Source: Citrobacter sp. Awk 4
GTDB taxonomy: Bacteria; Pseudomonadota; Gammaproteobacteria; Enterobacterales; Enterobacteriaceae
Assembly: GCF_028069725.1 (NCBI RefSeq)
Contig: NZ_JANEWG010000008.1
Coordinates: forward strand, 1 to 64,000
Length of the DNA stretch: 64,000 nt
Reading direction: 5' to 3'
The notes under the pieces were generated by a model, which was not told the origin of the DNA, searched no databases, and was given only the letters and a program-made list of their open reading frames with translations. Position 1 is the stretch's first letter; each line of letters starts with the position of its first letter. Below are positions 1 through 9,363 of the stretch, piece by piece. The translations under genes and the position numbers were made by a program.

Positions 1-456
1 ACGGGCCGTAAGTAACAAAGTTGGATGCAAATGTCAGATCGTATGCGCCTGTTAGGGCGCGGCTGGTAACAGAGCCTTACAGGCGCATTTGAAAAACCTC
101 CGGCTATGCCGGAGGATATTTATTTATCTGAAACGGATAATATGAGCCGTAAATTTGAGCATTACTGTATTCATCATTATCTCGTCAATTTATGGAAGAA
201 TGTATGGCATGGACAACTCCGGCGCGAATCAATGCGCTACTGAATTCCCCTTCTCAGAATATGGTTACAGTAAATAATGAGCACGCTTTACTTATTAAAA
301 TAAGTCATTGCGGCAATCGCCTTGCGTAGTTAACGCCCAGTAACGGGACGTTGAGAGAGTAATGACAGTGGAACATCAGGTGTGAAAGTTGTCTGCCTGT
401 TGTTGTTATCTTATTGATATTTAAACACTTTATTTATTAATTTCAGGAAGAATATA
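1..456. other. Left-edge intergenic region upstream of yjfL
   Basis: No convincing gene is visible here. The first 15 bases could be the last four codons and stop of a gene entering from the left (reading T-G-R-K-stop on +); in E. coli the gene upstream of yjfL is yjfK, but four codons cannot confirm this. Two hairpins follow (45-86 and 97-115). From about 120 to 456 the DNA is AT-rich and holds only very short open frames, so it is probably the promoter and leader region of yjfL. Confidence 0.5.
97..127 (+). terminator. Hairpin terminator of the gene left of the window
   Basis: A perfect stem with arms CCTCCGGC and GCCGGAGG and a three-base loop lies at 97-115 and is followed by an AT-rich tract (ATATTTATTTAT). 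A second, imperfect stem (GCGCCTGT at 45-52 with ACAGGCGC at 79-86) lies just before it. The position, between a possible gene end at 15 and yjfL at 457, fits an intrinsic terminator. The T-run is interrupted, so termination may be partial. Confidence 0.6.
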
Positions 457-855
457 ATGCATATACTGGATTCATTAGTGGCTTTTTGCGCTTATTTTTT
501 TATCGGCGCAGCGATGGTGATACTTTTCCTTTTTATTTATTCAAAAATTACGCCTCACAATGAATGGCAGTTGATTAAAAACAGTAATACAGCAGCATCG
601 CTGGCGTTTAGCGGGACATTGCTCGGTTACGTCATTCCATTATCCAGTGCGGCAATCAATTCAGTCAGCATCCCGGATTACTTTGCCTGGGGCGGAATTG
701 CGCTGGTTGTCCAGTTGATGGTTTACGGTGGCGTGCGTTTGTATATGCCGACACTGAGCGAAAAAATTATTAATCACAATACAGCGGCGGGAATGTTCAT
801 GGGTACTGCCGCGCTGGCAGGGGGAATTTTCAACGCCGCCTGCATGACATGGTAA
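457..855 (+). CDS. yjfL: YjfL, DUF350 inner-membrane protein
   Basis: A 132-residue, very hydrophobic protein with about four membrane segments, the usual size and look of the DUF350 family (E. coli YjfL is also 132 aa). The function of the family is unknown; members tend to sit beside ATP-grasp glutathionylspermidine-synthase-like genes, as here. The start is set by an AGGAAG ribosome site nine bases before the ATG. yjfM follows after 9 bases and yjfC 2 bases after that, so yjfL-yjfM-yjfC is almost surely one transcript. Assignment rests on sequence resemblance and gene order. Confidence 0.9.
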   Translation: MHILDSLVAFCAYFFIGAAMVILFLFIYSKITPHNEWQLIKNSNTAASLAFSGTLLGYVIPLSSAAINSVSIPDYFAWGGIALVVQLMVYGGVRLYMPTLSEKIINHNTAAGMFMGTAALAGGIFNAACMTW

Positions 856-864
856 TGGACGATC

Positions 865-1509
865 ATGGCGAAAAAACGTAAATCCAGGCAGCATAAAACG
901 GCAGCGAAGCGTACTGACACCCTGCAGAGCGGGAATCCGCTTAGCGCTTCCCAGCCAAAACAGAAAAGCTATGGGGGCAAATATCTGACGCTGGCGATCA
1001 TGGGCGGTGCCGCATTTTTCGGCCTCAAAAGCTGTGGTGATGAGGGGAGTGCGGATAACGATGGCGAAGGTGTTTATTACTCTACGGTGAGTGATTGCAT
1101 CGATGACGGGAATAGCGCCAACGTGTGTGCAGATGGCTGGAATAACGCAAAGGCCAACTTTTACGCAGATGTACCCGCGAACATGAGCCAGGAACACTGT
1201 CAGTCACTCTATTTAAACTGCTATTTTGACAGCGTTGATCATAGCTGGATCCCCGTGATCTCCGGTTTTCTGCTCAGCCGTTCGATTCGTAATGAACGCG
1301 ATGAACAGTACGTTTACAGCAGCGGTGGTTCTTCGTATGTCTCTCGCCCGGCATGGCGGGCTGCCTCGGGTAATTATGTCTGGGACGGTAAAAGAAATGC
1401 CACCACCTATCGTGATACCTCCCACCATGCCATAGCGCCGAGGGTCCCGACGGAATCTCGTGGGGGATTTGGCCGCTTCTTTAGCTCACATGGTTCCAGT
1501 GGAGGTTAA
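865..1509 (+). CDS. yjfM: YjfM, DUF1190 family protein
   Basis: A 214-residue protein with a basic N-terminus (MAKKRKSRQ), a short hydrophobic stretch near residues 40-52 followed by a cysteine (GLKSCGDEG), and a Gly/Ser/Arg-rich C-terminal tail. This matches the DUF1190 family (E. coli YjfM is close to this length). The hydrophobic stretch with Cys suggests membrane attachment, but the long basic N-terminus is not a classic lipoprotein signal. It lies in the middle of the tight yjfLMC operon. No biochemical function is known; a link to the ATP-grasp ligase YjfC is inferred from constant neighbourhood. Confidence 0.88.
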   Translation: MAKKRKSRQHKTAAKRTDTLQSGNPLSASQPKQKSYGGKYLTLAIMGGAAFFGLKSCGDEGSADNDGEGVYYSTVSDCIDDGNSANVCADGWNNAKANFYADVPANMSQEHCQSLYLNCYFDSVDHSWIPVISGFLLSRSIRNERDEQYVYSSGGSSYVSRPAWRAASGNYVWDGKRNATTYRDTSHHAIAPRVPTESRGGFGRFFSSHGSSGG

Positions 1510-1511
1510 CC

Positions 1512-2678
1512 ATGCTGCGACATGCTGTTCCTGTGCGCAGAGATCTGGACAAGATCGCCTGCGATCACGGTTTCGATTTTCATATTATCGACAACGAAAT
1601 TTACTGGGATGAGAGCCGGGCATACCGGTTTACACTGCGGCAGATTGAAGAGCAGATCGAAAAACCGACCGCTGAGCTCCATCAGATGTGTCTGGACGTG
1701 GTTGAGCGGGCAGTTCATGACGAACACATTATGCAGCAACTGGCGATCCCGCCCCTGTACTGGGATGCTATCGCAGAAAGCTGGCGTAGCCGCGATCCTT
1801 CGCTGTACGGACGGATGGATTTTGTCTGGTGCGGTAACAACGCCCCGGTCAAATTGCTGGAATACAACGCAGATACGCCCACCTCGTTGTATGAGTCTGC
1901 CTATTTCCAGTGGTTGTGGCTGGAAGATGCCCGGCGCAACGGCATGATCCCGCGCGATGTCGATCAGTACAACGCGATTCAGGAACGTCTGATTTCCCGC
2001 TTTGGTGAACTTTACAGCCGGGAGCCGTTCTACTTCTGCTGTTGCGAAGAAAGCGATGAAGATCGCACCACTGTGTTGTATCTGCAGGATTGCGCGCAGC
2101 AGGCCGGACAAGAGACGCGGTTTATCTATGTTGAGGAACTCGGTCTTGGCGTCGGTGGTGTGCTGACCGACCTCGACGATAACGTGATTAAACGTGCTTT
2201 TAAGCTCTACCCGCTGGAGTGGATGATGCGCGACGATTACGGTCCCTTGCTACGAAAACGCCGCGAACAGTGGGTTGAACCGCTGTGGAAGAGCGTTCTC
2301 AGTAATAAAGGGCTGATGCCGCTGCTGTGGCGCTTTTTCCCCAACCATCCCAACCTGTTACCGGCCTGGTTTGACGAGGAGAAACCGCAGATTGCGCCCG
2401 GTGAAAGCTACGTGCGTAAACCTATCTACTCTCGTGAAGGCGGTAACGTCACCCTCTTTGATGGCAAGAATAACGTTATTGAGCATGCCGATGGCGATTA
2501 CGCGGATGAACCGATGATCTACCAGGCGTTTCAACCGTTGCCGCGTTTTGGCGAGAGTTACACGCTGATCGGCAGTTGGATCGTAGATGACGAGGCGTCT
2601 GGTATGGGAATCAGAGAAGATAATACTTTGATTACTAAAGATACTTCGCGTTTCGTCCCCCATTATATCTCGGGGTGA
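1512..2678 (+). CDS. yjfC: YjfC, glutathionylspermidine synthase-like ATP-grasp ligase
   Basis: 388 residues, the length of E. coli YjfC. It resembles the C-terminal synthetase half of glutathionylspermidine synthase (GspS): the stretch CGNNAPVKLLEYNADTPTS around residues 105-125 and the ATP-grasp-like KPIYSREGGNV near 300-312 are typical. It lacks the GspS amidase domain. Family knowledge predicts ATP-dependent amide-bond formation on a carboxylate, but the substrate is not known. The start codon lies 2 bases after the yjfM stop, so translation is probably coupled. aidB follows after 84 bases and has its own strong ribosome site. Confidence 0.9.
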   Translation: MLRHAVPVRRDLDKIACDHGFDFHIIDNEIYWDESRAYRFTLRQIEEQIEKPTAELHQMCLDVVERAVHDEHIMQQLAIPPLYWDAIAESWRSRDPSLYGRMDFVWCGNNAPVKLLEYNADTPTSLYESAYFQWLWLEDARRNGMIPRDVDQYNAIQERLISRFGELYSREPFYFCCCEESDEDRTTVLYLQDCAQQAGQETRFIYVEELGLGVGGVLTDLDDNVIKRAFKLYPLEWMMRDDYGPLLRKRREQWVEPLWKSVLSNKGLMPLLWRFFPNHPNLLPAWFDEEKPQIAPGESYVRKPIYSREGGNVTLFDGKNNVIEHADGDYADEPMIYQAFQPLPRFGESYTLIGSWIVDDEASGMGIREDNTLITKDTSRFVPHYISG

Positions 2679-2762
2679 TCCCGCTTTTGTGATCTCCCTC
2701 CTCAGTCACTGGCGCGGTACTGACCATACTTACAGTCACTGCCATTGAAGGAGGGAGACACA

Positions 2763-4385
2763 ATGCACTGGCAAACGCATACCGTTTTTAATCAACCCGT
2801 TCCACTCAATAACAGCAACTTATTTCTGTCTGATGGCGCGCTGTGCGAAGCCGTCACCCGTGAAGGCGCTGGCTGGGATAGCGATTTGCTCGCCAGCATT
2901 GGTCAACAGCTAGGCACCGCTGAATCACTGGAGTTGGGGCGTCTGGCAAACCAGTATCCCCCTGAATTATTGCGCTACGACCCACAAGGACAGCGTCTGG
3001 ATGATGTGCGTTTTCACCCGGCCTGGCACCTGCTGATGCAGGGGTTGTGCGCGAACCGCGTACATAATCTGGCCTGGGAAGAGGATGCCAGAGCGGGGGC
3101 GTTTGTTGCCCGGGCGGCGCGCTTTATGCTGCATGCCCAGGTGGAAGCGGGAACGCTTTGCCCTATCACGATGACCTTTGCGGCGACACCGCTGCTGCGA
3201 CAGATGTTACCTGCACCCTTTCAAAACTGGCAGACGCCTCTTGGTAGCGATCGCTACGACTCTCACCTTCTGCCTGGCGGGCAAAAGCGCGGTCTGCTGA
3301 TTGGCATGGGAATGACGGAAAAGCAGGGCGGCTCTGATGTTCTGAGCAACACCACTTCTGCGGAACGCCTTGACGATGGCGCATACCGGCTGGTGGGGCA
3401 CAAATGGTTTTTCTCCGTTCCGCAAAGCGATGCGCATCTTGTTTTGGCTCAGGCAAAAGGCGGACTCTCTTGTTTCTTTGTTCCGCGCTTTTTACCTGAT
3501 GGACAGCGAAATGCCATCCGTTTTGAACGGCTGAAAGACAAGTTGGGTAATCGTTCTAACGCCAGTTGCGAAGTGGAGTTTCAGGATGCCATTGGCTGGC
3601 TATTAGGCGAAGAGGGCGAGGGGATCCGGCATATCCTGAAGATGGGTGGAATGACGCGTTTTGATTGTGCGCTGGGTAGCCACGGGATGATGCGACGGGC
3701 ATTTTCTGTCGCGATCTATCACGCTCATCAACGGCAGGTATTTGGCAAACCGCTGGTTGAACAACCGATGATGCGTCAGGTTCTGAGCCGTATGGCGTTA
3801 CAGCTTGAAGGCCAGACGGCGTTGTTGTTTCGACTGGCACGTGCGTGGGATCGTCGCCGCGATGAGAAAGAAGCGCTCTGGGCACGTTTATTCACGCCTG
3901 CCGCGAAGTTCGCGGTGTGTAAAAGCGGTATTTCGTTTGTCGCAGAGGCGATGGAAGTGCTCGGTGGAATAGGCTATTGCGAAGAGAGTGAGTTGCCGCG
4001 TTTGTACCGGGAAATGCCGGTGAACAGTATTTGGGAGGGCTCAGGCAATATCATGTGCCTGGACGTGCTTCGGGTGTTGAGCAAACAAAGCGGTGTTTAC
4101 GAGTTGCTGGCCGATGCCTTTGCCGAAGTGAAAGGCCAGGATCGTTATTACGATCGCGCAGTACGTCAACTCCAGCAGCGATTACGCAAGCCTTCTGAAG
4201 AACACGGGCGGGAGGTAGCGCAGCAACTCTTCCTGCTCGGCTGTGGGGCGCAAATGCTGCGGTATGCATCTCCGCCAGTGGCACAGGCCTGGTGTCAGAT
4301 GATGCTGGACACACGCGGTGTGGCGCGCTTGTCCGCTCAGGTACAGAACGATTTGCTCCTGAGAGCGACAGGGGGATTACGTTAG
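2763..4385 (+). CDS. aidB: AidB, acyl-CoA dehydrogenase-like adaptive-response protein
   Basis: A 540-residue flavoprotein of the acyl-CoA dehydrogenase family. The FAD-binding signature GMGMTEKQGGSD is near residue 185 and the C-terminal flavin motif LGGIGYCEES near 405. E. coli AidB (541 aa) is induced by Ada during alkylation stress, binds DNA through its C-terminal region and has weak isovaleryl-CoA dehydrogenase activity; its role in alkylation protection is only partly understood. The start was set at the ATG at 2763 (MHWQTH), preceded by a strong GGAGG at 2750-2755, not at the in-frame TTG at 2745. It is followed by a REP-like palindrome. Confidence 0.95.
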   Translation: MHWQTHTVFNQPVPLNNSNLFLSDGALCEAVTREGAGWDSDLLASIGQQLGTAESLELGRLANQYPPELLRYDPQGQRLDDVRFHPAWHLLMQGLCANRVHNLAWEEDARAGAFVARAARFMLHAQVEAGTLCPITMTFAATPLLRQMLPAPFQNWQTPLGSDRYDSHLLPGGQKRGLLIGMGMTEKQGGSDVLSNTTSAERLDDGAYRLVGHKWFFSVPQSDAHLVLAQAKGGLSCFFVPRFLPDGQRNAIRFERLKDKLGNRSNASCEVEFQDAIGWLLGEEGEGIRHILKMGGMTRFDCALGSHGMMRRAFSVAIYHAHQRQVFGKPLVEQPMMRQVLSRMALQLEGQTALLFRLARAWDRRRDEKEALWARLFTPAAKFAVCKSGISFVAEAMEVLGGIGYCEESELPRLYREMPVNSIWEGSGNIMCLDVLRVLSKQSGVYELLADAFAEVKGQDRYYDRAVRQLQQRLRKPSEEHGREVAQQLFLLGCGAQMLRYASPPVAQAWCQMMLDTRGVARLSAQVQNDLLLRATGGLR

Positions 4386-4396
4386 AGGCGAGACGC

Positions 4397-4434
4397 GTAG
4401 GCCGGGTTCAGCGAAAACGCTGTTACCCGGCATA
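4397..4434. repeat. REP-like palindrome between aidB and yjfN
   Basis: The sequence begins GTAGGCCGGGTT and ends ACCCGGCAT with a central GCGAAAACGC hairpin, which is the layout of enterobacterial REP elements. It lies between the convergent 3' ends of aidB (+) and yjfN (-), the usual position for REPs. Confidence 0.7.
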
Positions 4435-4443
4435 CGTGAAGAA

Positions 4444-4719
4444 TCAGGCATACAATATGGCTTGTACGCGCCAGTTATCAGGTTGCTGATCTTCGTACAT
4501 CTGAATAATCCGGTACCAGGAGGCGCCTTGCTCATCGGCTTTTAACGCCACGATACGTTCCACATCCTGCGGGTTCCCTGCAATATTGCTGACGGAAATC
4601 TGGCCAATTTCATTCAGGCCTGTGACGCAGTCAGCACTGGCGAATTCGGCAGGCTGTGCCGTAGTACTCACCAGTCCGGCAGGAAGCAGCAGTGAGGATA
4701 AGGCAAGAGATTGTTTCAT
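4444..4719 (-). CDS. yjfN: YjfN, periplasmic DUF1471 protein
   Basis: 91 residues with an N-terminal signal peptide (MKQSLALSSLLLPAGL, cleavage probably after residue 21-24) and a small C-terminal DUF1471 (YhcN/BhsA/McbA) domain ending in WRVQAILYA. DUF1471 proteins are small periplasmic stress-response proteins, many affecting biofilm or membrane stress. E. coli YjfN has been reported to influence the periplasmic protease DegP. The start is the ATG at 4719, with GGAG just upstream; a longer frame to 4836 would hide the signal peptide. It is one of three DUF1471 genes within 2.2 kb. Confidence 0.87.
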   Translation of the reverse strand: MKQSLALSSLLLPAGLVSTTAQPAEFASADCVTGLNEIGQISVSNIAGNPQDVERIVALKADEQGASWYRIIQMYEDQQPDNWRVQAILYA

Positions 4720-4865
4720 CGTCAGCTCCATTTTACGTTTCCCCACCTGGGTAGGGCATTCCGTCGCGGTAATAAACCTCCAGCACCCTGCTGTCGGTTT
4801 ATTGTGCACAGGTAAACGCATAGGCACGCAAAGCAATGTAAAACTGACTAAAAATCAATCTACTG

Positions 4866-5195
4866 TTATTTACGATATAAAATGGCCTGCGAATACCACT
4901 GACCTGTCACGATGGTTTCATCGACCAACACAATAACGTAATAATCTGCTTTGGCGGCGATGGCCTTTGCTCTGATTTCCGCCACGGCATCATCCGGGGA
5001 ACCCCGAACCAGGGCGCTCACCGTCCCCATTCGTTGCAAACCATGTGACTGGTCGCGGCGAATTTCCTGAGGTTGGTCAGTGACGGGTGGTGCAGGTTGC
5101 GGCGTACCCTGAAGTACACTGCAGCCGCTTAAGAACAAAACCAGCATCAAAGAGGCAAACCGGCGCATAACTCTATCTCGTTTCCTGATAGCCAT
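4866..5195 (-). CDS. bsmA: BsmA, DUF1471 lipoprotein
   Basis: A 109-residue protein with a lipoprotein signal: a basic N-terminus, the hydrophobic stretch LMLVLFLSG and a cysteine in the lipobox LSGC near residue 25. The mature part has a Pro-rich linker and a DUF1471 domain ending in QWYSQAILYRK. It matches E. coli BsmA (YjfO), a stress-induced lipoprotein that affects biofilm maturation. The start at 5195 gives the E. coli length; the in-frame ATG at 5168 would give a shorter but still complete signal. It is transcribed away from yjfP. Confidence 0.9.
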   Translation of the reverse strand: MAIRKRDRVMRRFASLMLVLFLSGCSVLQGTPQPAPPVTDQPQEIRRDQSHGLQRMGTVSALVRGSPDDAVAEIRAKAIAAKADYYVIVLVDETIVTGQWYSQAILYRK

Positions 5196-5378
5196 AGTGT
5201 AGTGCCTTATTAATTTCCCTTTAGGGGGAATGTTCCCGAATTGTTATCTCTCACGCGATTTTCGAATGAAAATGTTGCGAAAGCGTAACCCAGTTCTCAA
5301 CATTGTGAATCATTGTCGAACGCATAAACTTGCGCTATGAATTTTGCCGTGGCATACCAGAATAAAAGAGGTGTAAAA

Positions 5379-6128
5379 ATGATAGAGATTGAAACACGGT
5401 ACCTGGCAGAGATTCCCGTTCTTCATGCGTTTCCGCAGGGAAAACGTGAGACACCGCTGCCTTGTCTCATTTTTTATCATGGTTTCACCTCTTCCAGCCT
5501 CGTTTACAGTTACTTCGCAGTTGCACTGGCACAGGCTGGGTATCGGGTTATTATGCCTGATGCGCCGGAACACGGCGCGCGATTTACTGGTGATGCACAG
5601 TGGCGAAGCTGGCAATTCTGGCAAATTCTGCAGCAAAATATGCAGGAATTTGCTGCGTTACGTGCGGCAGCGCAGGCGGAAAACTGGATTTTGAACGAAC
5701 GTCTGGCTGTGGGCGGGGCGTCGATGGGCGGTATGACCGCGCTGGGTATTATGACGCGTCATCCAGAGGTGAAATGCGTCGCCAGTCTGATGGGATCGGG
5801 GTATTTCACCCAACTGGCGCAAACGCTCTTTCTCCCATCCTCACTGGAAACACCTTCGCAACTGGCCGAATTCGACAAGATACTTGCTCCGCTGGCCGAG
5901 TGGCAAGTGACGGATCAACTGGCACATGTGGCAAATCGACCGCTGCTGCTCTGGCATGGGCAGGAAGATGATGTGGTTCCTGCCACGGAATCATTACGCT
6001 TGCAGCAAGCGTTGAGCCAACGGGGGCTGGATAAGAATCTGACCTGTTTATGGCAAGCGGGAGTACGCCACCGTATTACGCCAGAAGCCCTGGCAGCCAC
6101 GGTCTCCTTTTTTCGCCAGCATCTTTAA
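5379..6128 (+). CDS. yjfP: YjfP, alpha/beta-hydrolase carboxylesterase
   Basis: 249 residues, the same as E. coli YjfP. It has an alpha/beta-hydrolase fold with the oxyanion region FYHGFTSSS near residue 32, the nucleophile elbow GGASMGG (serine near 119), and the late catalytic stretch LLWHGQEDDVVP and GVRHRITPEAL, giving a Ser-Asp-His triad. YjfP has esterase activity in vitro on short acyl esters and has been linked to efflux of modified sugars. There is no signal peptide, so it is cytoplasmic. The ATG at 5379 follows an AGAGGTG ribosome site; the upstream ATG at 5337 is less likely. In E. coli the next genes are ulaR and ulaG, absent here. Confidence 0.92.
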   Translation: MIEIETRYLAEIPVLHAFPQGKRETPLPCLIFYHGFTSSSLVYSYFAVALAQAGYRVIMPDAPEHGARFTGDAQWRSWQFWQILQQNMQEFAALRAAAQAENWILNERLAVGGASMGGMTALGIMTRHPEVKCVASLMGSGYFTQLAQTLFLPSSLETPSQLAEFDKILAPLAEWQVTDQLAHVANRPLLLWHGQEDDVVPATESLRLQQALSQRGLDKNLTCLWQAGVRHRITPEALAATVSFFRQHL

Positions 6129-6207
6129 ACACGTCTATCTGAACGGCGCGGCTGAACAATTTACTGCAATCGACCCGTTCGGCTCTGATTCCGGGGTGAC
6201 AGCACCC

Positions 6208-6232
6208 AAAAAAAGCCCCCTGAAGAGGGGGC
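6208..6232 (-). terminator. Intrinsic terminator of yjfY
   Basis: Perfect stem GCCCCC (6215-6220) with GGGGGC (6227-6232) and a six-base loop. On the + strand it is preceded by seven A, so on the - strand it reads as a GC hairpin followed by a T7 run, a textbook intrinsic terminator for yjfY. It may also help end yjfP transcription coming the other way. Confidence 0.85.
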
Positions 6233-6275
6233 AAATCAAACTATGGCAATGTTCTCGTTGGTTGTTTCTGAATGG

Positions 6276-6551
6276 CTAGCGATAAATGTCTGCGCTGGCG
6301 TGCATGTTACCGTTGCTACCCGGCTCCCGGGTCAGGATCACATGGTAGTACGTTGCGCCTTGCGCATCTGTTTCTTCGTTCAGAGCTTGATCTGCTTCAC
6401 TTTCAGTGGCGAAGTTATGATTAATGTAAATCACGCCTAAGCTCTGCACATCATCCATATTCCTGGCTTGTTGATTATCGATTTTAATGGCTGCCGTTGC
6501 ATTTGCACTGAGCAAAAGTGCAGCCAGAAAGGTCAAAACACGGGCTCGCAT
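6276..6551 (-). CDS. yjfY: YjfY, periplasmic DUF1471 protein
   Basis: 91 residues with a clear signal peptide (MRARVLTFLAALLLSANATA, cleavage near residue 20-21) and a DUF1471 domain that includes GATYYHVILTREPG and ends HASADIYR. It is the third DUF1471 gene in this region. A strong ribosome site, AGGAGGT, lies just before the ATG. In E. coli yjfY sits at the far end of the ula genes and next to rpsF; its retention here, together with yjfP, marks the site from which the ula genes are missing. Confidence 0.87.
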   Translation of the reverse strand: MRARVLTFLAALLLSANATAAIKIDNQQARNMDDVQSLGVIYINHNFATESEADQALNEETDAQGATYYHVILTREPGSNGNMHASADIYR

Positions 6552-6854
6552 ACTGTACCTCCTCGACTGCTGTGTCTGGTTGGCGATATCTCCTGTGAAT
6601 GGATTGCTTCTGATTTAATTCTAATCGCTACTTGAGAAGGGGATAGCGACCATTTCTGATGCAGTTGTTCAAAAAATTACCGCATTGACTTATTCATCTT
6701 CATTTATAAGTCACTTGCGCATGCCGTTACGCTCAAAAAAATACCTGTCTTTTAAGAATGAACACTTACGCAATAATCAATTTTAATGCCGAAATTCGCC
6801 CCTTATAGTGATCGCAAGCATAAAGATAACTTTATGATATTAAGGCAAAAACTA
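6552..6854. other. Intergenic region between yjfY and the TauE-type gene
   Basis: About 300 bases, AT-rich in its right half, between two divergent genes. It must hold both promoters, but no site is clear enough to call. Alternative in-frame starts for the + strand permease lie at 6786 and 6834. Confidence 0.4.
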
Positions 6855-7619
6855 ATGGATACTTCATTCATGGATTTCAGCTATTTCACGATCATGTTTA
6901 TGGTTGCGCTAATAGCAGGTTTTATTAATGTGGTTTCGGGCGGCGGTGGTTTTCTCTCTATCGGTGCGTTGCTGATTTCTGGTTTGCCGCCCGCCAATGC
7001 ATTAGCCACTAATAAACTTCAGGCACTGGGCAGCTCACTTACCTCGGGTATTTATTTTTTGCGTCAGGGTCATATTGACGTTCAACAGCATAAATATGTG
7101 TTTTTATCCGCTTTTGCCGGTGCTGCAGTGGGGACAACGCTGATCCAGTTTATCGAGCCTGAACTGCTGAAAAAGCTGTTGCCAGTGTTAATTATCGCCG
7201 TTGCCATTTATTTCATTTTTGCCCCCAACCTGAGTGAACCGAAAAAGAGGCAGAAGGTATCGCTGTTTCTTTTTTCGTTGATTTGCGGCGGCGGTGTCGG
7301 ATTTTATGATGGATTTCTCGGTGCGGGGGCCGGTTCGTTTTACACGCTGTGCTACATCCTGATGTGGGGATACAGCATTGATAAGGCGCAGATCCACTCT
7401 AATTTCATCAACCTTGCGTCTAACATTGCCTCCATTATGTTCTTCATCGCCGGAGGGAAAATGATTTGGTCACTCGGGTTGGTGATGTTTGCCGGACAGT
7501 CTCTCGGTGCTCGCCTGGGCGCGACGGTGGTGCTGACGCGAGGTAAGAAAGTTATCAGGCCGATGATTGTGATTGTCTCCATCTGCATCAGCGCTAAGAT
7601 GCTGCTGGACATGTACTGA
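6855..7619 (+). CDS. TauE/SafE-family membrane permease (YfcA-like)
   Basis: About 254 residues from the chosen ATG, with about seven or eight membrane segments. It closely resembles E. coli YfcA: shared motifs are GFIN..GGGGF, NALATNKLQALG near residue 45-55, CGGGVGFYDGFLGAGAGSF in the middle, and a C-terminal VLTRGKKVIRPMIVIVS. TauE/SafE proteins are thought to export sulfoacetate or other sulfur-containing or organic anions, but the substrate here cannot be told. The start at 6855 has AAGG nine bases upstream; starts at 6786, 6834 or 6870 are possible. It is not part of this locus in E. coli and appears to be an insertion. Confidence 0.8.
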   Translation: MDTSFMDFSYFTIMFMVALIAGFINVVSGGGGFLSIGALLISGLPPANALATNKLQALGSSLTSGIYFLRQGHIDVQQHKYVFLSAFAGAAVGTTLIQFIEPELLKKLLPVLIIAVAIYFIFAPNLSEPKKRQKVSLFLFSLICGGGVGFYDGFLGAGAGSFYTLCYILMWGYSIDKAQIHSNFINLASNIASIMFFIAGGKMIWSLGLVMFAGQSLGARLGATVVLTRGKKVIRPMIVIVSICISAKMLLDMY

Positions 7620-7661
7620 CGGCACGATCAGGGCACGCTGATAAATAATCGTACAATCACC

Positions 7662-7690
7662 TTGAGTTTACCGGCCGCCGCCAGTATTAT
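7662..7690 (+). promoter_or_regulatory. Sigma-70 promoter of the rpsF operon
   Basis: A -35 box TTGAGT (7662-7667) and a -10 box TATTAT (7685-7690) are separated by exactly 17 bases. Transcription would start near 7697, leaving a leader of about 90 bases before rpsF. This is inferred from consensus match and position. A TACAAT at 7652-7657 is an alternative -10 without a good -35. Confidence 0.65.
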
Positions 7691-7699
7691 GACGCGTCA

Positions 7700-8184
<485 letters not shown>

Positions 8185-8190
8185 TTTCTG

Positions 8191-8737
<547 letters not shown>

Positions 8738-8764
8738 TCGGCCGCTGTCTATTAACGACTTTAA

Positions 8765-9226
<462 letters not shown>

Positions 9227-9249
9227 TTAATTACTCATCACCACGACGA

Positions 9250-9276
9250 AACGCCGGCCCTGTGCCGGCGTTTTGC
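9250..9276 (+). terminator. Intrinsic terminator of the rpsF-rplI operon
   Basis: Stem CGCCGGC (9252-9258) with GCCGGCG (9264-9270) around a five-base loop, extended by an AA/TT pair and followed by TTTTGCTTTT. It lies 24 bases after the rplI stop. Confidence 0.92.
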
Positions 9277-9363
9277 TTTTCAGCTCGCCCGTTTCTCTCT
9301 GGCTATTCTTTATCCTTTTCGGGATAATCAAAAAATAAAACGTAATTTCAAAGTGATATTGGA

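Noticed and set aside
142..243. Short open frame of about 33 codons upstream of yjfL
   Set aside because: It has no ribosome site, no known relative and poor codon use, so it is not called as a gene.
1506..2111. Open frame of 201 codons on - opposite yjfC
   Set aside because: It is fully inside yjfC, which is a complete orthologue. There is no start signal and no domain.
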